From assembly GCA_003342895.1 (NCBI GenBank), contig PTFA01000318.1:605495-669494 (forward strand): a stretch of DNA of 64,000 bases, written 5' to 3'. A program made the position numbers and the translations under genes. This document shows, piece after piece, positions 25,983-38,770 of the stretch. The number at the start of each line of letters is the position of its first letter. Position 1 is the first letter of the stretch. The notes under the pieces were generated by a model. The model did no database searches, was not told where the DNA came from, and saw only the letters and a program-made list of their open reading frames with translations. Origin of the DNA: Casuarius casuarius (lineage: Eukaryota; Chordata; Aves; Casuariiformes; Casuariidae).

Positions 25983-28900
25983 ATCTGTAATGTGAAAAAA
26001 CTTCACTCTGGGATTTGAACAATGCGCAGACTGGTAGGCAGAAGTATTCTGGCTCTGGAAGATGTCTCATTAGATGATAATTGTCATGCCGCTGGACATC
26101 AGTATTTCCAACCCAGAGTGTGCATGCAACAATTTGTTGAGAAGGCTGTCTGAATTAAGGAGTGAGAAATCTATAAAGTCAGGCATGGGATGCTTGAATC
26201 TGAATAATCCTGAAAGATGGATTTGGAGGATAAAGGGAAGTAGCGATCTTTCTCCAAAATAAAATGAATCATTTAAGAGCTAGAATTTGAGACAGACGAC
26301 AGCGAACATCAAAGTAACATGGTTTTGTTCCCATGTCAGCTTCAGAGAAAGGGAAAACATTTTTAGCTGTGGTGATAGATTTAGTACTGGCATCAGGAAA
26401 TGGTGAAGTGCGGAAGTTCTGTCTTTCAGGGCTATGTTACAAATGAGGTGGGAAGTGGTGAGCATATAGTTGTTGCATTTATTTTCTACCAACTGTGAGG
26501 GATCCCCAGTCTACAAAGTTTACTCTGTCAGACTTCCTGAGTGGTGGGAAAGTCAGAGTACTTTTAGATCATTTCAAGGACTCCTAGGAAGGAGACATCG
26601 AACATGAAGGAGAAACACAGAATATCTCAATATACCTGAAGTCCTATAAATAAGACTGGCAAATTTGTAGTGGATTTGGTGTAACAGAACTTGGCCAAAT
26701 GCCTCAGCTAGAGTATAACTGGTATAAATAGGTATAATTGGAATACATGACAGTAATCTTTGCAGGAGAAAAACTTAATTCCTCACCTTTAAAACCTCAC
26801 CAAAACCAAAAAGGAGATGTAAACATACTGTCTAACCAGGAAAAAGGGGTCCTAGGTCTCTTGCTTTTCTCATTTACTGTCCGACCATCAATGAGAAACT
26901 CTCCTGGAAGACATCATTCTACCCAAGGAGTTATTGTCCTCCAAAACTGCAGTATTCATGGAGAGTTTGCAGAAGCAATGGAAAATGTTTTCTGAAAAAC
27001 TGTGTGACTGACAGGATGAACCTTACAAAAGACTATCAGCCAGTGTGCAGTGAAGCACACCACTTCAGAAATGAAGTTATAAAAGACATGCTGGGATCAA
27101 AGCTCATAAAGACTTTAACAGTTCCCAGTGGTTATTACACTTAAGAAGAGTGGGGAGGGATATGGTTTTGTGTAGGTGGTAAAACGTTCAGCTCAGTGAC
27201 CATCTCCAGTGCATACCTTTTGCCCATAATGGATGATTTCCTGGTTAACTGTATTAGGATCAGACATCTCAACAAGTTGGACTTAACAAACAGGTATTGG
27301 AAGACCTTCAGGAAAAAAGTGCTAGCCAAAATCTAATTCTGGAGTGTATGATTATATCCTTGATTTACATTTAAGGTTCACATTTTTTTTCCTGGTTTGG
27401 GTTTGGCACAGACCACTAATGGCAACACACTTGTTTATACTAAATTAGAAGTGAGCAGATTCCTGTATTCTGATCACATTACTTTGTATGAGAGTAAATT
27501 AGCTCTGGGCTAGAAGTAAAAGAAAGAGTGCTATAAAACAGTAATTTTCATATCTTATGTTGAATCCCAATGACAAATATTCTTCCTACAATAAATGGGT
27601 GACGATGTCTTTTGTTCAAAGATCTTTTTCAATAACAGCCATGGTTGGAAGCTGGATCCTGATGGCAAGAGCAGCTATCACTATCTTTTGCAAAGGGCTG
27701 TTTTCTTATGCAGTACTGATGCTAGACTGCTTTGCTGCAGCTGGAGAAGAAAAGGCATTACTATATAATTCAAGGGAGTTCTTGAAATTTCAGTGATGAA
27801 GAACTACTGCTCTGGTCCTGTGTGCAGTTTCTAAGAACAGGTCTGTTGCACCTTAGAGCACATGAGAATCCAAGCCTGAAAAGGGCAAATGCTGAAGGAT
27901 AATACTGAAGAGAGGGTAGGGTGGGAATGGCGGAGGGAGATTAGGGCTTTCAGAACTTCAGGAAACACCTTAGCAAATGACAAAAGCATAAAGCCATCTG
28001 CAATCCTAACCATGACAGTTTATGCTAGGTCAGATCTTGGTTGATGATGGTTTGATAAAATATCAGACCGACAGTCATGCTGCACAGAAATCAGTCATAC
28101 GAAAGTAAGATCTACCTCAGTGTCTAGATTAGATTGTGAAATAACTACTTTCAGTTGTCAAGTCACTTTCTTTTGGAGAATTAAGGACTAGCTTCATCAC
28201 TTTCACCAAAGCACTATTGTGAATTGCAAATGTGTTAGAGATGCAGGATGTGAGCAGATATGACTCGGAGGACTATTAAGCCAGGATGGTTAGATATGTA
28301 TTTACACTGCTAAACAATAGTCTTCTTAATTTCAAGCTCAGGAAATCTGAGAAACTGTGCACACAAATGGTGTTTATAGCACAAAAATATTAGAATACTG
28401 CAGGTAGCCCACAGAGGCTTAAAATGTTAATTCTGTCTTTATATCACTGGGCCTTTAAAAAGCTAGAGAGCTACTCATAACTACCTGAAAAAAATAAGAT
28501 ACAAATTCACAAATTCTCCCATCACCTAAGTGTTCTGATCTGCTATTATACACCTATGAGGAGTGGGAGAAGGCAAAACAGGTCATATGTAAAGTATTTG
28601 TGTTTCACTTACTGCTGAAATATATTGTTTCTATCTTGTTTCACACCTTTGGTCTACCATTAAGATTACTGAACTGTTACTCATCCTTTATAAATTTTGA
28701 AGTAATAGGCAGTAAAGGCAGTGTGGAATTTTGATCAGTGTTACAAAACCTGTTGGAGTTAAAGGAAGTTCTCTACAGCAGAAGCTGCCAAGAAGTCAGA
28801 ATAACGTGAATTATTCCCTGGGGTTTTCAATCTCATACAGGAATAAAATTACAGCGTTAAGTGAAGGAAAGAAGAGGGGAAACCAGTGGCAAGAAAGATG

Positions 28901-31384
28901 AGGTTGGTTCTCCTGAAAACCTAACCTCCTAGCACAGCATTAGTAATCAGAAAAGGCATATGCTGGAGGTGCTGCCATTGCTCTTCTTTCTTAACAAGTG
29001 GGACTGGGTGGGAATAGACAGGACCTAGGTTCTGTTCCCATCTCAGCTGACTTTCCTGACTTCTGTCTAACATCCATAACAATTGTAGGAGCAAATGGAA
29101 CAAACAGGTGCAAGTGCAATGCAAACCCTAATTTGTATCTATTAATAGAGGAAGCCAAACTCTTCCATAGCAAATATTCAAAATCAATATACCACAGAGC
29201 AGAACGAACACAATTGTTAGTTTGCAGAATCTGAAAGAATAGAGGATGTCATGCAGTCAGCCAGGTAAATACATTAAAAAAAAACAGTAAATAAATGGGA
29301 AGAAATCTGCTTCTGGGGGAATAGTTACCTGTTTGGAGCCAGCTAATGTTTCTGCAGTGTCCTACCAGGAGGACTCCAACAGGAGCAGACTCCTTACGAT
29401 ATGTTTGTTCCACTTCGGCACAAGTACGAACAGCGTTATTCACATGGCCTTGGTGTCACACATATGCTGTTCTCACTGGATTCTGCAGAGCTCAGCAAAC
29501 GAGAAATCAGGGGTAGGTGGATTTTCAAGCTGTTCTATGCTCAGATTTCAAAATATTGGCTTCATTCCTTTTTCCTATTCCAGTTCTCCCTTACACAAAG
29601 GGAGGAAGCAGGGACTTGAGGAAGAAACATTCCTCCCTTGACGTGTCACCTTTCCAAAACTTCTAAATACACTTTTGTGTATTTGTGTGAATATACAGTT
29701 CTATACTTCTCAACTTCTTACCTCCCAGTGTTTGCTCCTTCATAATCTCAGAGGAGGTGGAGTGTCTGTAGCGTGTTTAATACCTATCATGAGAGAGCAA
29801 GAAGTTTCAGAGATTGGCTAGGGGGGTCCCAGGAAAAAGGGAGAAAAAATGAAAGATAACCTTAGTGATTATGAAACCTAACATCTAAGCTGTGAAGCTC
29901 CAAATTGGAGCAGAAACATGTGCTACTAGGTAAGTGCGAGCTCTGACGAACGGGCTCTTCTGGCGAGCACTTCCCTCCTGCTGGAGATGTTCCATTTTGA
30001 ACGTTCCAGGTGAAATTTAAATAATTACTTAGCCAGGGGTAACGTGCGATGGAGATTGGCTCTGTAGCTGAGTAGCTGCATGGTCAGTCTTACAGGAGAC
30101 CTTGATTCACATTGCTTCTCCATATTTGGCAAAGCAGGGGTTTAATGTGTGAGTCTCCTACATAACTTGGGAAAGTTCTCTTGAATAGCATGTGACTCCA
30201 TACGCACTCCCTGCTGCTTTTATGCTGTGTTTTTATCCTGCGTTTTACAGACCAGTGGTCTGTAGCTATCTCTCTGGATACAGGATCACACAAGTAACAG
30301 ATTGTCAGCATGCTCTGAGCAAACACAAAGCCTGTGCCCCACCTCTCAGAGAGGTTTCTGCGGTCAGGTCTAAAATTCCAAGCGCTTCCAATATATTAGC
30401 ACTTACACATTCCTAAACCTGCCTACAATATTTAGGTGCATTTTGTGCTTCACATGTTCTGAATGGTGGTTTAGAAAGCAGCCTTGATACTAACAGAGAT
30501 GAATGGGAATCTCTGCCTTTTCTTACTGTCGTTCCCAGAAGCCATTTTGATAAGACAGAAAGCTTCTGCGCTTGGTCAGCATTCGTTTGGTACTTACTTG
30601 GAACACAGGAGTGTTTTCCTTCAGCTCCAAGGTCAGAAGTCTTTGTTTAAGGAGCTAAAAACTCTGTCTTGGTTTCATATGATGTAAACATACATACGTA
30701 CAGTCTGCTTAATGCAGATCAGTTTCACGAGGAGCCAGAATCCAACACACTGCAAAGAGAAGGCCCTGCTGGATGAAATGCACTACCATTCCCTTCCTCT
30801 CCAAGTTTCTGTCTTCACCCTTTGTTCCCTTAGGTGCAGACAAGAAGGATATACATAAGCCCTCTACTTCCTGTTCAAACTGATTTTTCCTCCATACAGC
30901 TGAAACTTTGGAAACAAAAAATGCCTTGATGATTCACACACAGCAATTTGAGGTCAACACACCCTCTTCTGTCTCCTGCTAGGTCTTATGCTTTGTATCT
31001 TTTTACTACATCCAAGTTTAGGACCTCTTTTTGTTCATAATTAGATCCAGTGTAGAAATGTGGCTCCATTGATTTTAATTCATTCCTTTCTTATACCAGT
31101 AGGCAGCGGATTAGAATTGCAATAATCATGTATCACAGGGTTGTTAATTCTGCTTTGCTTTGCGAGCATAACTAGCAGTAGATTTGAAAATACAGTAGCT
31201 TGAGAAAAACTATCATTATTTTGGCCTCCTCTCTCAAGTAGATGAGGGATACCAAGAAAACAGATTTCTGGTTTGGGCACAACTATGGGGGCATAAACTT
31301 TCAAAGGAGAGGAGAGGAAATAAGTGACTGAGTGGGAGGACAGGAGCAAGGTCTACTCCTAAATGTTCTCTGCTCTCTTTCCTT
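25983..31384. other. Intergenic, candidate exon and SINE-like relics
   Basis: A MIR-like fragment lies near 29.0 kb, with a possible tRNA-like relic near 30.06-30.12 kb. A 155-nt splice-flanked open segment at 29358-29512 (plus) is discussed under findings. No other support for genes. Confidence 0.5.
28998..29060 (+). repeat. tRNA-SINE/MIR-like head fragment
   Basis: GGGACTGGGTGGGAATAGACAGGACCTAGGTTCTGTTCCCATCTCAGCTGAC resembles the B-box-containing head of MIR-type SINEs (GGAGACCTGGGTTCTATTCCC...CTCTGCC). It is a short, degenerate match. Confidence 0.4.
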
Positions 31385-31897
31385 AGACTCAAGGACTGTT
31401 TCTGCTCAGCCCTGAGTTCACAGTACAAGACAGATATGAACCTACTGGAGCAAGTCCAGTGGAGGGCTACTAAGATGATTAAGGGAGTGGAGCGTCTCAC
31501 TTATGAGGAAAGGCTGAGAGAGCTGGGATTGTTTAGCCTGGAGAAGAGAAGGCTCAGCGGGGAGCTTATCAGTGTGTATAAACATCCNAAGGGAGGGTGT
31601 AAAGAAGACGGATCCAGACTCTTCTCAGTGGTGTCCAGTGACAGGACGAGAGGCAATGGACACAAACTGAAACACAGGAAGTTCTGTCTGAATCTAACAA
31701 AAACCTTTTTTACCGTGAGGCCGAAGAAGCACTGGATGCCCAGTGAGGTTGTGGAGTTTCCACCCTTGGAATCATTCAAAAGCCGTCTGGACATGGGCCT
31801 GGGCAACCTGCTCTAGCTGACCCTGCTTGAGTGGGGCTTTGGACTAGATGATCTCAAGGTTCCTTCCAACCTCAGCCACTCTGTGATTCTGTGATCA
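31385..31897 (+). mobile_element. CR1 LINE 3' end, severely 5'-truncated, plus strand
   Basis: Only the C-terminal end of ORF2 remains: [37 protein letters not shown], then [15 protein letters not shown] and the [20 protein letters not shown] segment. The reading frame is open from 31436 to 31816 (with one N at 31588), then the 3' UTR ends in CACTCTGTGATTCTGTGATCAC. It is relatively little diverged, so younger than the fragments near 35.0, 47.6 or 58.0 kb. It is not a host gene. Confidence 0.95.
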
Positions 31898-34800
31898 CTG
31901 GAAGTCTTTGCTTTGTCAAGCTAAATAAAATATTTGTTTGAGAAGCTCTTTGGTCCATACATTGTAATTGGTTTTCTGCTACTTAAGATGATTAATAAAA
32001 AGCATTATTTAACACAAACATCTTGCAAGACAACATATGATGATACTGCCTGAAATACCGGAAAGTCCCTGAGTAATCCTACTGTAAATTTTTTTCTTAA
32101 TAATGCAACTAATGCAATTAAACCACAGTGGTCACTTTTTCTCTGAAGAAGTAGCTGCATGTTGATCAACATGAATATCCTGATCACACTTCAGGCAGCA
32201 TCCTGTCCACGTTTTTTTCTTAATACTACTTCCCTTTATGGAGATGACCTCATTTGCTATGCAGTTACTACATACCCAGGGAAAACCCAGGAATATACAA
32301 AGGCAGATATTTTCCATCAAAACCGATCCGTAAATGAGATTTGATTGTATCATGAATAGGCCAAAGGGCACAGTAAGGAGTGTAATTTTGGACTCCTTTG
32401 GACTGCTGAAAACTGTGAATAGAATTCTGAGTCAGCAACAAATGTTCCGACTGAGGCTCAGGGACTGCTGAAGCAATGCTCGACCTCATCAATAAATTTT
32501 AGGTGCCCAGCTAAAAGGGTGGAAAAATATTCCTATACAGGGATTGGGGAGTATTAAATGCATTAGACTGAGATCCAGAACAACCAGCAACATTAACAAG
32601 GGGAACTTGTTAAGCCGACTAACAAAAAATGCAGAAGAGAAAGATGATTTTATGCACAGCAAGAAGCGATAGTGTTGGTTTCAGAGGTATTACATAATTG
32701 TCTATTGCAGGAACATTTGCTTGTGCAGGGGGAAGATCCACATTCCAGGTCCTCCCTTGAGAGAACTCTGAGGCACTTCTCCTGCCTCCAAAGCACAGAT
32801 TTCATCACTAGTGTAGACAGAAAAAACTATTCATCAGCCTAGGTGTTGAAAGTCTGTTTCTCTGCAGCAAGAATCACGGGGCCACACAGATAATACAGGA
32901 GTAGGGATCATTACCTCCTGTGGTGTGCGGAAGTAGTACTGTGGGACGGCAGAGCTCTGCCTCTCTTCCTTGTTCTCAGAACACTTTGTGCAACTTCATG
33001 ACCAACTTGTTAAGTCACTTCCACACTGACCTTTGTAACACCTGCCCAAGTAGAGGACGGCTCTAGGAAACAGACTTCATTCTATATCTCCAGCGTTTTT
33101 GGAGACAAACGAATGCAATTTCTACTCCCATCAATGGTTTTGAATGTCAAGCATAAACAGCTTCAGGAAGAGGGGCACAGGAAACTACAAGAATTTCAAT
33201 GAACTTTTCCTGAGAAGGGCTCGTCAGAATAAGTAAGGCTTTCAGAATCCCATATTAACTAAACAACAGCTAACAAAAGGAAACAAATTAGTTGGGCACA
33301 CATGTAGAGGGCTGATCCAAACACTACTGAAGTACATCAGGAAGATCAGGTACTAAACACGTATCTAACATGTCACACACATATCTAGCATGGCAATTTA
33401 CAGCAGTTTATTCCATACCTTTCATACAAAAATCTTTCAATGTCACAGCTTGCAAACTTGAAATCTTGACTCTTCTGTTGCTTTTAGATTAATAAAAAAT
33501 TAAGGGTATATTTTTAGAATTTGTAACTATGAGATAAATGCTTTATTAGGCCATCTCAAGTCAGTCAAGTTGTCTTAGGTATGGTTCACAGTAGAGGCTG
33601 TCTCACAGCCAAGCAAATACAGATGAAACTAAGGATCCAGACTGCCAGACAAAGAAGCAAAGAAGCTGAGACATTTTCCCCTTTTCAGGTCACAAGTATG
33701 CATAGATTTTGCATACTGGGTCACAGAAGTGTAACAAAATAAGAGGAGTTTGTCAGAAGAAAACCTAGAGCTCAAGCAGGACTACCCTTTTTTGCTGAGT
33801 CTCATGTTAATAAAAAACAAAAGTTGTCATTTTCACTGACTCAGCTATTCAGCTATTTCTAAATGATATTTAAATGTTTGGATCTAAAATCCTAGGCACA
33901 GAGGCAGAATTTCTAAAGACATCAGTGAGCAATCGTTGAGGGAGATGAGGACAAAGCAGTGAAAGGGGTCCCCAGGGGAAAGAAATACCCCAGCAGTCAC
34001 AGGAGTATACAGACATGTAAAGCTCCAGGTTATGTGCTCTTATGCCAAGAGAGTTCAAGCTTTTCAAAAGCCATATTTATGACACTTAGGACAAAGAAAA
34101 TGTTTATTCAACTGAAGGATGCCAGATATAGTTTATGATACTCATATTTAAGGCTTACGAATTGTTCCTTTCAGTAAGAGACTGTATGTATTAAAAATTC
34201 AGCAGCTTTTAATTCTTGGTATTACCTGTCTCACTTTTCCAAACCTGCGTCCTTGTAAATAAATCCAAACAACGATTCATTTCTTTCCCCCAAACTATGA
34301 GTGTTTAACAACAATACATATGCTCTTTTCATTCATGGTTCATCTTTTCTGACTTCTCTCTGTAACCATGAAAGGAATTTTGCATTTCCTGGTTGTGGGT
34401 TTTCTGAAAGCTGTGTTCCACAGAAGTATTCAACTACCTCTTGCTTTTCTTTGATTTTTAAATTACATGTCAAAACACTGGCTCCAGCACTCTCTGCTCA
34501 ATTGTTCTCACTGCTCCATATATTACTGTATCAAGATTTGTTATACTGTAATCATTATATCATACATGACAGAAGTAAGACATATAAGCCCTCTCTTTGT
34601 ATTTGAGTAGTAACAAGGTAAAATAGCTATGAGCTTATCTGTCTGGATCAAGGCGGCAGAAATAATGTTTCCTTCAAACATAGCAGGCAGCAAGTTTTAC
34701 ACAAAGAACACAGTATCACCGTCACTGCATATATAGTACAGAAGCAATCATTACACCTCTGAAATTAAAGGGAAAGAACAGTTTATTTTGTTTGTTTGGA

Positions 34801-34994
34801 AAAGAGAGTTCTACACTCCAGGGGCAATGGAAATTCATACTTCCATTTTCTTTCTGTATGTATGCACTTCCATTGATACACTCATTTACATTTCTGTAAA
34901 ATGTTTGCTGTTCATGGTAATAGTTCGCTGGAAAAACAAGTCCAGAGATAAGAATGAACAATCAAACCATGCTCCTACCAGGCAACAGGACAAC
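31898..34994. other. Intergenic, nothing recognised
   Basis: AT-rich unique sequence between a CR1 and an old CR1 relic. Frames of 60-101 codons occur but show no family features or splice context. Confidence 0.55.
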
Positions 34995-35150
34995 ATTTTG
35001 TAAAAACAGGTAATCCAAGGGAGATGTGATAGAGGTCTATAAAATTATGAAGGGGATGGAGATGAGGGATAAGGACTGATTGCTCACTCTCTTTCCCCAA
35101 GAAAGAACTAGGGGGTATCAAACGAAACTAGGCTCAGAGTAGGAGAATAC
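34995..35150 (+). mobile_element. Ancient CR1-type LINE fragment (C-terminal ORF2 region)
   Basis: GAGATGTGATAGAGGTCTATAAAATTATGAAGG followed by GAACTAGGGGGTATCAAACGAAACTAGGCTC corresponds to the part of old amniote CR1 elements that reads DMIEVYKIMN...TRGHPMK. It is a diverged, short relic about 0.5 kb upstream of the copy 1 promoter. Confidence 0.6.
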
Positions 35151-35583
35151 TAGAGATAAGTATCATATACACTTGACCTTTTCTTACACATTCCTAGACA
35201 TCTAGCAGTTCTAGTATCCATCATTTCCACAAAATGATACTAGTTCATAGTTCTACCAGTTCTTAAAAAAAAAAGAGAAAAAAAACTCAAAGAAACACAG
35301 ATGGAATGTCACAGATCATATGCCTTCCACCAGAACTGGAAAGTCATAAAACATAACATAATAATAATAGAAAAAAGTATGACGGTACAGAAGAAAATAA
35401 TCACAATAATCACAATACTTAAGAAAATGATTTATACAAAAATCTGTACATTCCATGAAGCTAACCACAGGGCAATACTATATGTATTTTATGTTTTTAT
35501 ATTTCTTTAATTAATAAAGAGTTCTCTGTTAATGAAAATCAATTTCATGGTCATCTAGGGAGAGGGGTTTACCCACTTGAGTG

Positions 35584-35683
35584 TGACTCATTTCATGATA
35601 GCATCTTACACGTTCAGGAGTTTCCATTGGTTTTACCCACATGCAATGCAGGAGCACAGGCAGGAGGCCAAGTCAGTATATAA
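35584..35683 (+). promoter_or_regulatory. Copy 1 core promoter: AP-1, kappaB-like site, TATA box
   Basis: A consensus AP-1 site TGACTCA is at 35584-35590. AGGAGTTTCC at 35616-35625 fits the kappaB consensus GGGRNNYYCC with one mismatch. TATATAA is at 35677-35683, predicting transcription start near 35708. The kappaB-to-TATA spacing (about 60 bp) equals that of copy 3. AP-1 plus NF-kappaB is the known control module of IL-8 genes; occupancy here is inferred. Confidence 0.7.
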
Positions 35684-35793
35684 GCAAGGTAGGTCCCAGA
35701 GCACAGGCATCAGCCACCCTCTGGGCTACAGGAGCTCACCTCTCCATACGACCAGAGCCAAGAGACGCAAGCGAGAAAAATTCTTGCACCATC

Positions 35794-37928
35794 ATGAAGG
35801 GGAAGGTTGTTGCCGCTGTTCTGACTCTTCTCCTGATCTCTGTGGTTGGAGCAAAAGGTAAAGTCCTTCCTAAAACTTTCATGACTAATTGCTAGTGTGA
35901 GTGCTGACACGGAGAGATATTGTGCTTTCTTAAAAGTGCGTCAAATAATTTTGTGCCTCAAATATTAAAATAACTGGTGGTCAGATCTTATTTTCAGATG
36001 AAAGGATGTAAGTCCACATACAATCTGGCGCAGCAGAGATTGGCCATATAAAAACATAGTTCTACAACTGCTGGCATTGAATTTCTCTAAACCACTAGCT
36101 GCTGTAGCAGTCATTTTTGGATAGGTACTGTTATTAGGTAACCTAAAAGAATGAATGAAGGCCAATTTTTCAAGTCCTCAGGCTCCTAAAANAGAGAATT
36201 ATGACTACTAATACTGTAATAGCTACCATTTTTTTTTTGTTATTTCCTATTCCTGTTTTACAGGTAAAGCCCTGGCACGTTCAGGGATTGAACTTCGATG
36301 CCAGTGCATAAGCACCCATTCCAAATTCATCCATCCCAAGTTCATTCAGAATGTGAACCTCACCCCAAGTGGACCACACTGCCAGAACGTTGAAGTTATG
36401 TAAGTACTTTTGCAATATTCTCTCTGTTTCTTAAAGAGATGGAAACAGCTTTTACATTAGTGTTAATGTGGTTATTCTCTGAAAGATGTTACAAGCTAGT
36501 AGGCCCGGCAACTCAGAATCCAGAACGGTAACAGTCATTGCTCTGCTCCTACAAATGTTTCTTCGCCTGTTATAGGACATTTTTGCCAATCTCCACATTT
36601 ACATTTTGAATACCCAATGCAAGATGTCAACTTAAACCTTAAACTTTCTAAAATTCTGAATCTCACCAGCATAAGAGAGGAGAATTAAACACACTGAGCT
36701 GTGCTGANGAATAAAACATGAATTTTAATGAACTAGGCCAAAAAATGAATGCACTTCTACCTAAGTGAATGAAGAAAATTCCACTAGCCTGCAAATCATA
36801 AAATCAAGTCACAATTCCTGAAGTCTTACTGTGAAAAAATTCCTATGGAAGAGCCAGTACAGTTTCTGAGTGAAAACAGAAAAATTTACCCCTCAGTTAA
36901 AATCCATTATGAATACAAACAAAACTATGTGAAGATTCCAGCAATTTTGAAACCATAGAGAATCTTGCAAGTTATTTAATGCATTCAAGCTGACATAAGA
37001 AGATATGAAATAATTTAAGAAACTATATATTAGGCTACAGTTCCAGTTGAGACAGCTTAACGTAAAAGAGAACATGTCAGTGTACACCTGCTATCCTGGC
37101 ATAAACTAAGAAAAGTGCGATGATGTTAGGAGAAAAGGAGAATTGCCTTGGAATTCACCAAGTTGATCTTTTGCCTTCCTTTTTTTCTGTCTGGTGCAGA
37201 GCTACTCTGAAAGANGGCAGAGAAGTGTGTTTGGAACCCACTGCTCCGTGGGTGAAGCTGATCATCAAGGCAATTTTGGACAAGTGAGTCTTTTGTTCCC
37301 AATGAGAACTGCTTATTTGAAAGAATAATACTATAAAAGAGGTAGCAAACATGCACAGCATAAATTGTTCAAAAATTCTGTCTCCTCAGGGCAGTTGCTA
37401 TCCTTTCTGTTCNCTTTATCTCTTAACTGGGACACATATTGTGACTGCGCTGAGCTTTAATTATAGCATTAGGTTCAATCTCCTACTGGACCACACACCC
37501 TCTGTAAATGTTAGCTACATCTCTGGTGAGGCAGAAGCATATTGAAAACCTACAGCTCGCTCAGGTGCTCAGCTCTTTTGAAATTCAGGCATTAACTGAC
37601 TGGTTTTACTCTTGTTTGCAGTGGTTTAAAACAAGAATAACTCTTTCTAAATTAATAGCATTTAGATGAGTGAGGGAGAAATTAGGCCCAACAGTAATTG
37701 AGGCATCAAACCACAGAAGCCCACTGAGTTACTGAATACCTGCGGAAAGGTGAGAACGTATCAGCTTCCTCTGGGTTCAGTAACAGCTTTTAAGTGGTTT
37801 GGACACAGAAGCACAAACCCTTAGCTGCTGATTTCACCTGACTGTANTGAGTGATAGCAGCTCCATGGGCAAGTTTTAATTGTCTCTTTCTTTGCAGGGC
37901 AAATGACAACACTGAGTCAGTGTCCTAA
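35794..37928 (+). CDS. IL8L1: ELR+ CXC chemokine, interleukin-8-like (copy 1 of the cluster)
   Basis: Four coding exons: 35794-35857, 36264-36399, 37200-37283 and 37898-37928, all with GT-AG introns. Joined, they encode 104 residues. Exon 2 (136 nt) and exon 3 (84 nt) have the canonical CXCL8 sizes. Residues 1-20 form a signal peptide (MKGKVV followed by a hydrophobic core, ending VVGA). ELR is at 31-33 and the cysteines are at 34, 36, 61 and 77, with a GPHC turn at 58-61. The C-terminal helix carries the conserved Trp84, and the tail ends in NTESVS. By family knowledge this is a secreted ligand for CXCR1/CXCR2-type receptors that recruits heterophils and monocytes. A TATA box lies 117 bp before the ATG, and AU-rich elements and AATAAA follow the stop. 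One N at 37215 leaves codon 72 as GAN; the other two copies have Asp (GAT). The start is the first ATG after the TATA box and aligns with copy 3. The symbol is inferred from tandem order and from copy 3 being closer to CXCL8; assignment to CXCLi1/IL8L1 is less certain than the family call. Confidence 0.93.
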
Positions 37929-38533
37929 GGCAAAGAAGAAAAATGTCCTAACTCCTCCATGAAGGCAAAACGGGAGACATAGCAATCAAGCTTCTGGCAA
38001 CTGACCTCCTCCTACCTCCTATATTCACACTTTTAACAGCTTCTGGATAGTATTCATTCCCTGTTTGCGTACTTATTTGAAAGCAGTACTTCAAGTCTTT
38101 TTAAGAGTTCTCATTGTGTGAGAGAGAAACCACTTAAACTTGAAAATGCAGACAGAAAAATGTCTTATTAAGAGAGAGATGACTTTGAAGTCATTTCTGC
38201 TAAACACAGCTGTATCAGCTCAGTGCACTCTCAGCACAGTTTTTGCTAAATGACACCCTCCTTTTTTGCTAATAGATTAGCAACAGACCAGTGACTTGGT
38301 GAGAGAGAATGACTTCTCTCCTAGTATGCACAGACAGGCAGCATCAACTGCACCTAGGTCACCATCATTCAGAGAGTGGACTACTGACCAGAAGATGCTT
38401 GTTCTCAGAGTTAGAAAGCAAAAATTCATGAGGCATTAGTTTTTGTGTCATCGTTTTCAAGTTATTATGAACCAATGTTGGGAAGGTTTGAATACATATT
38501 TTAATGCTCTACTTTGGTTTAGAAAAGCACAAC

Positions 38534-38663
38534 TTTATTTATTTATTTATTTGGATTCTATTAGATGTTTAATATTGTTCCTCTGATATTAATTACTTAA
38601 GTTATACTTTTGCATAAGAATGTAGTGGGTTTTATTTATTTATTTATTTATTTATTTATTTTT
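38534..38663 (+). promoter_or_regulatory. AU-rich elements in the copy 1 3' UTR
   Basis: Two ATTTA runs lie in the 3' UTR. The first, 38534-38552, has three overlapping pentamers; the second, 38630-38663, has six. Such overlapping AUUUA/UUAUUUAUU nonamers bind TTP/HuR-type proteins and confer rapid cytokine mRNA turnover. That role is known for the element class and inferred here. Confidence 0.8.
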
Positions 38664-38748
38664 GGAAAACATTGATGTTCATGTGCCTAAGCAATGTTTG
38701 TTGCAGTGTTTTTATTTCCATATTGTATGTTATTAATTTCCTTATTTA

Positions 38749-38754
38749 AATAAA
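38749..38754 (+). terminator. Copy 1 polyadenylation signal AATAAA
   Basis: A canonical AATAAA lies about 820 bp after the stop codon and about 90 bp after the second AU-rich run. Cleavage is expected near 38770. No other canonical signal was noticed between the stop and this point. Confidence 0.75.
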
Positions 38755-38770
38755 GAATTAAAAAGAGGAC

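Noticed and set aside
31436..31816. 126-codon frame as a host gene
   Set aside because: It is the CR1 ORF2 C-terminus followed by a CR1 3' tail, so it is counted as a mobile element.
1..34990. RASSF6 (expected neighbour of CXCL8 on the opposite strand)
   Set aside because: I looked for RA-domain and SARAH-domain exons on the minus strand and recognised none, so it is not annotated.
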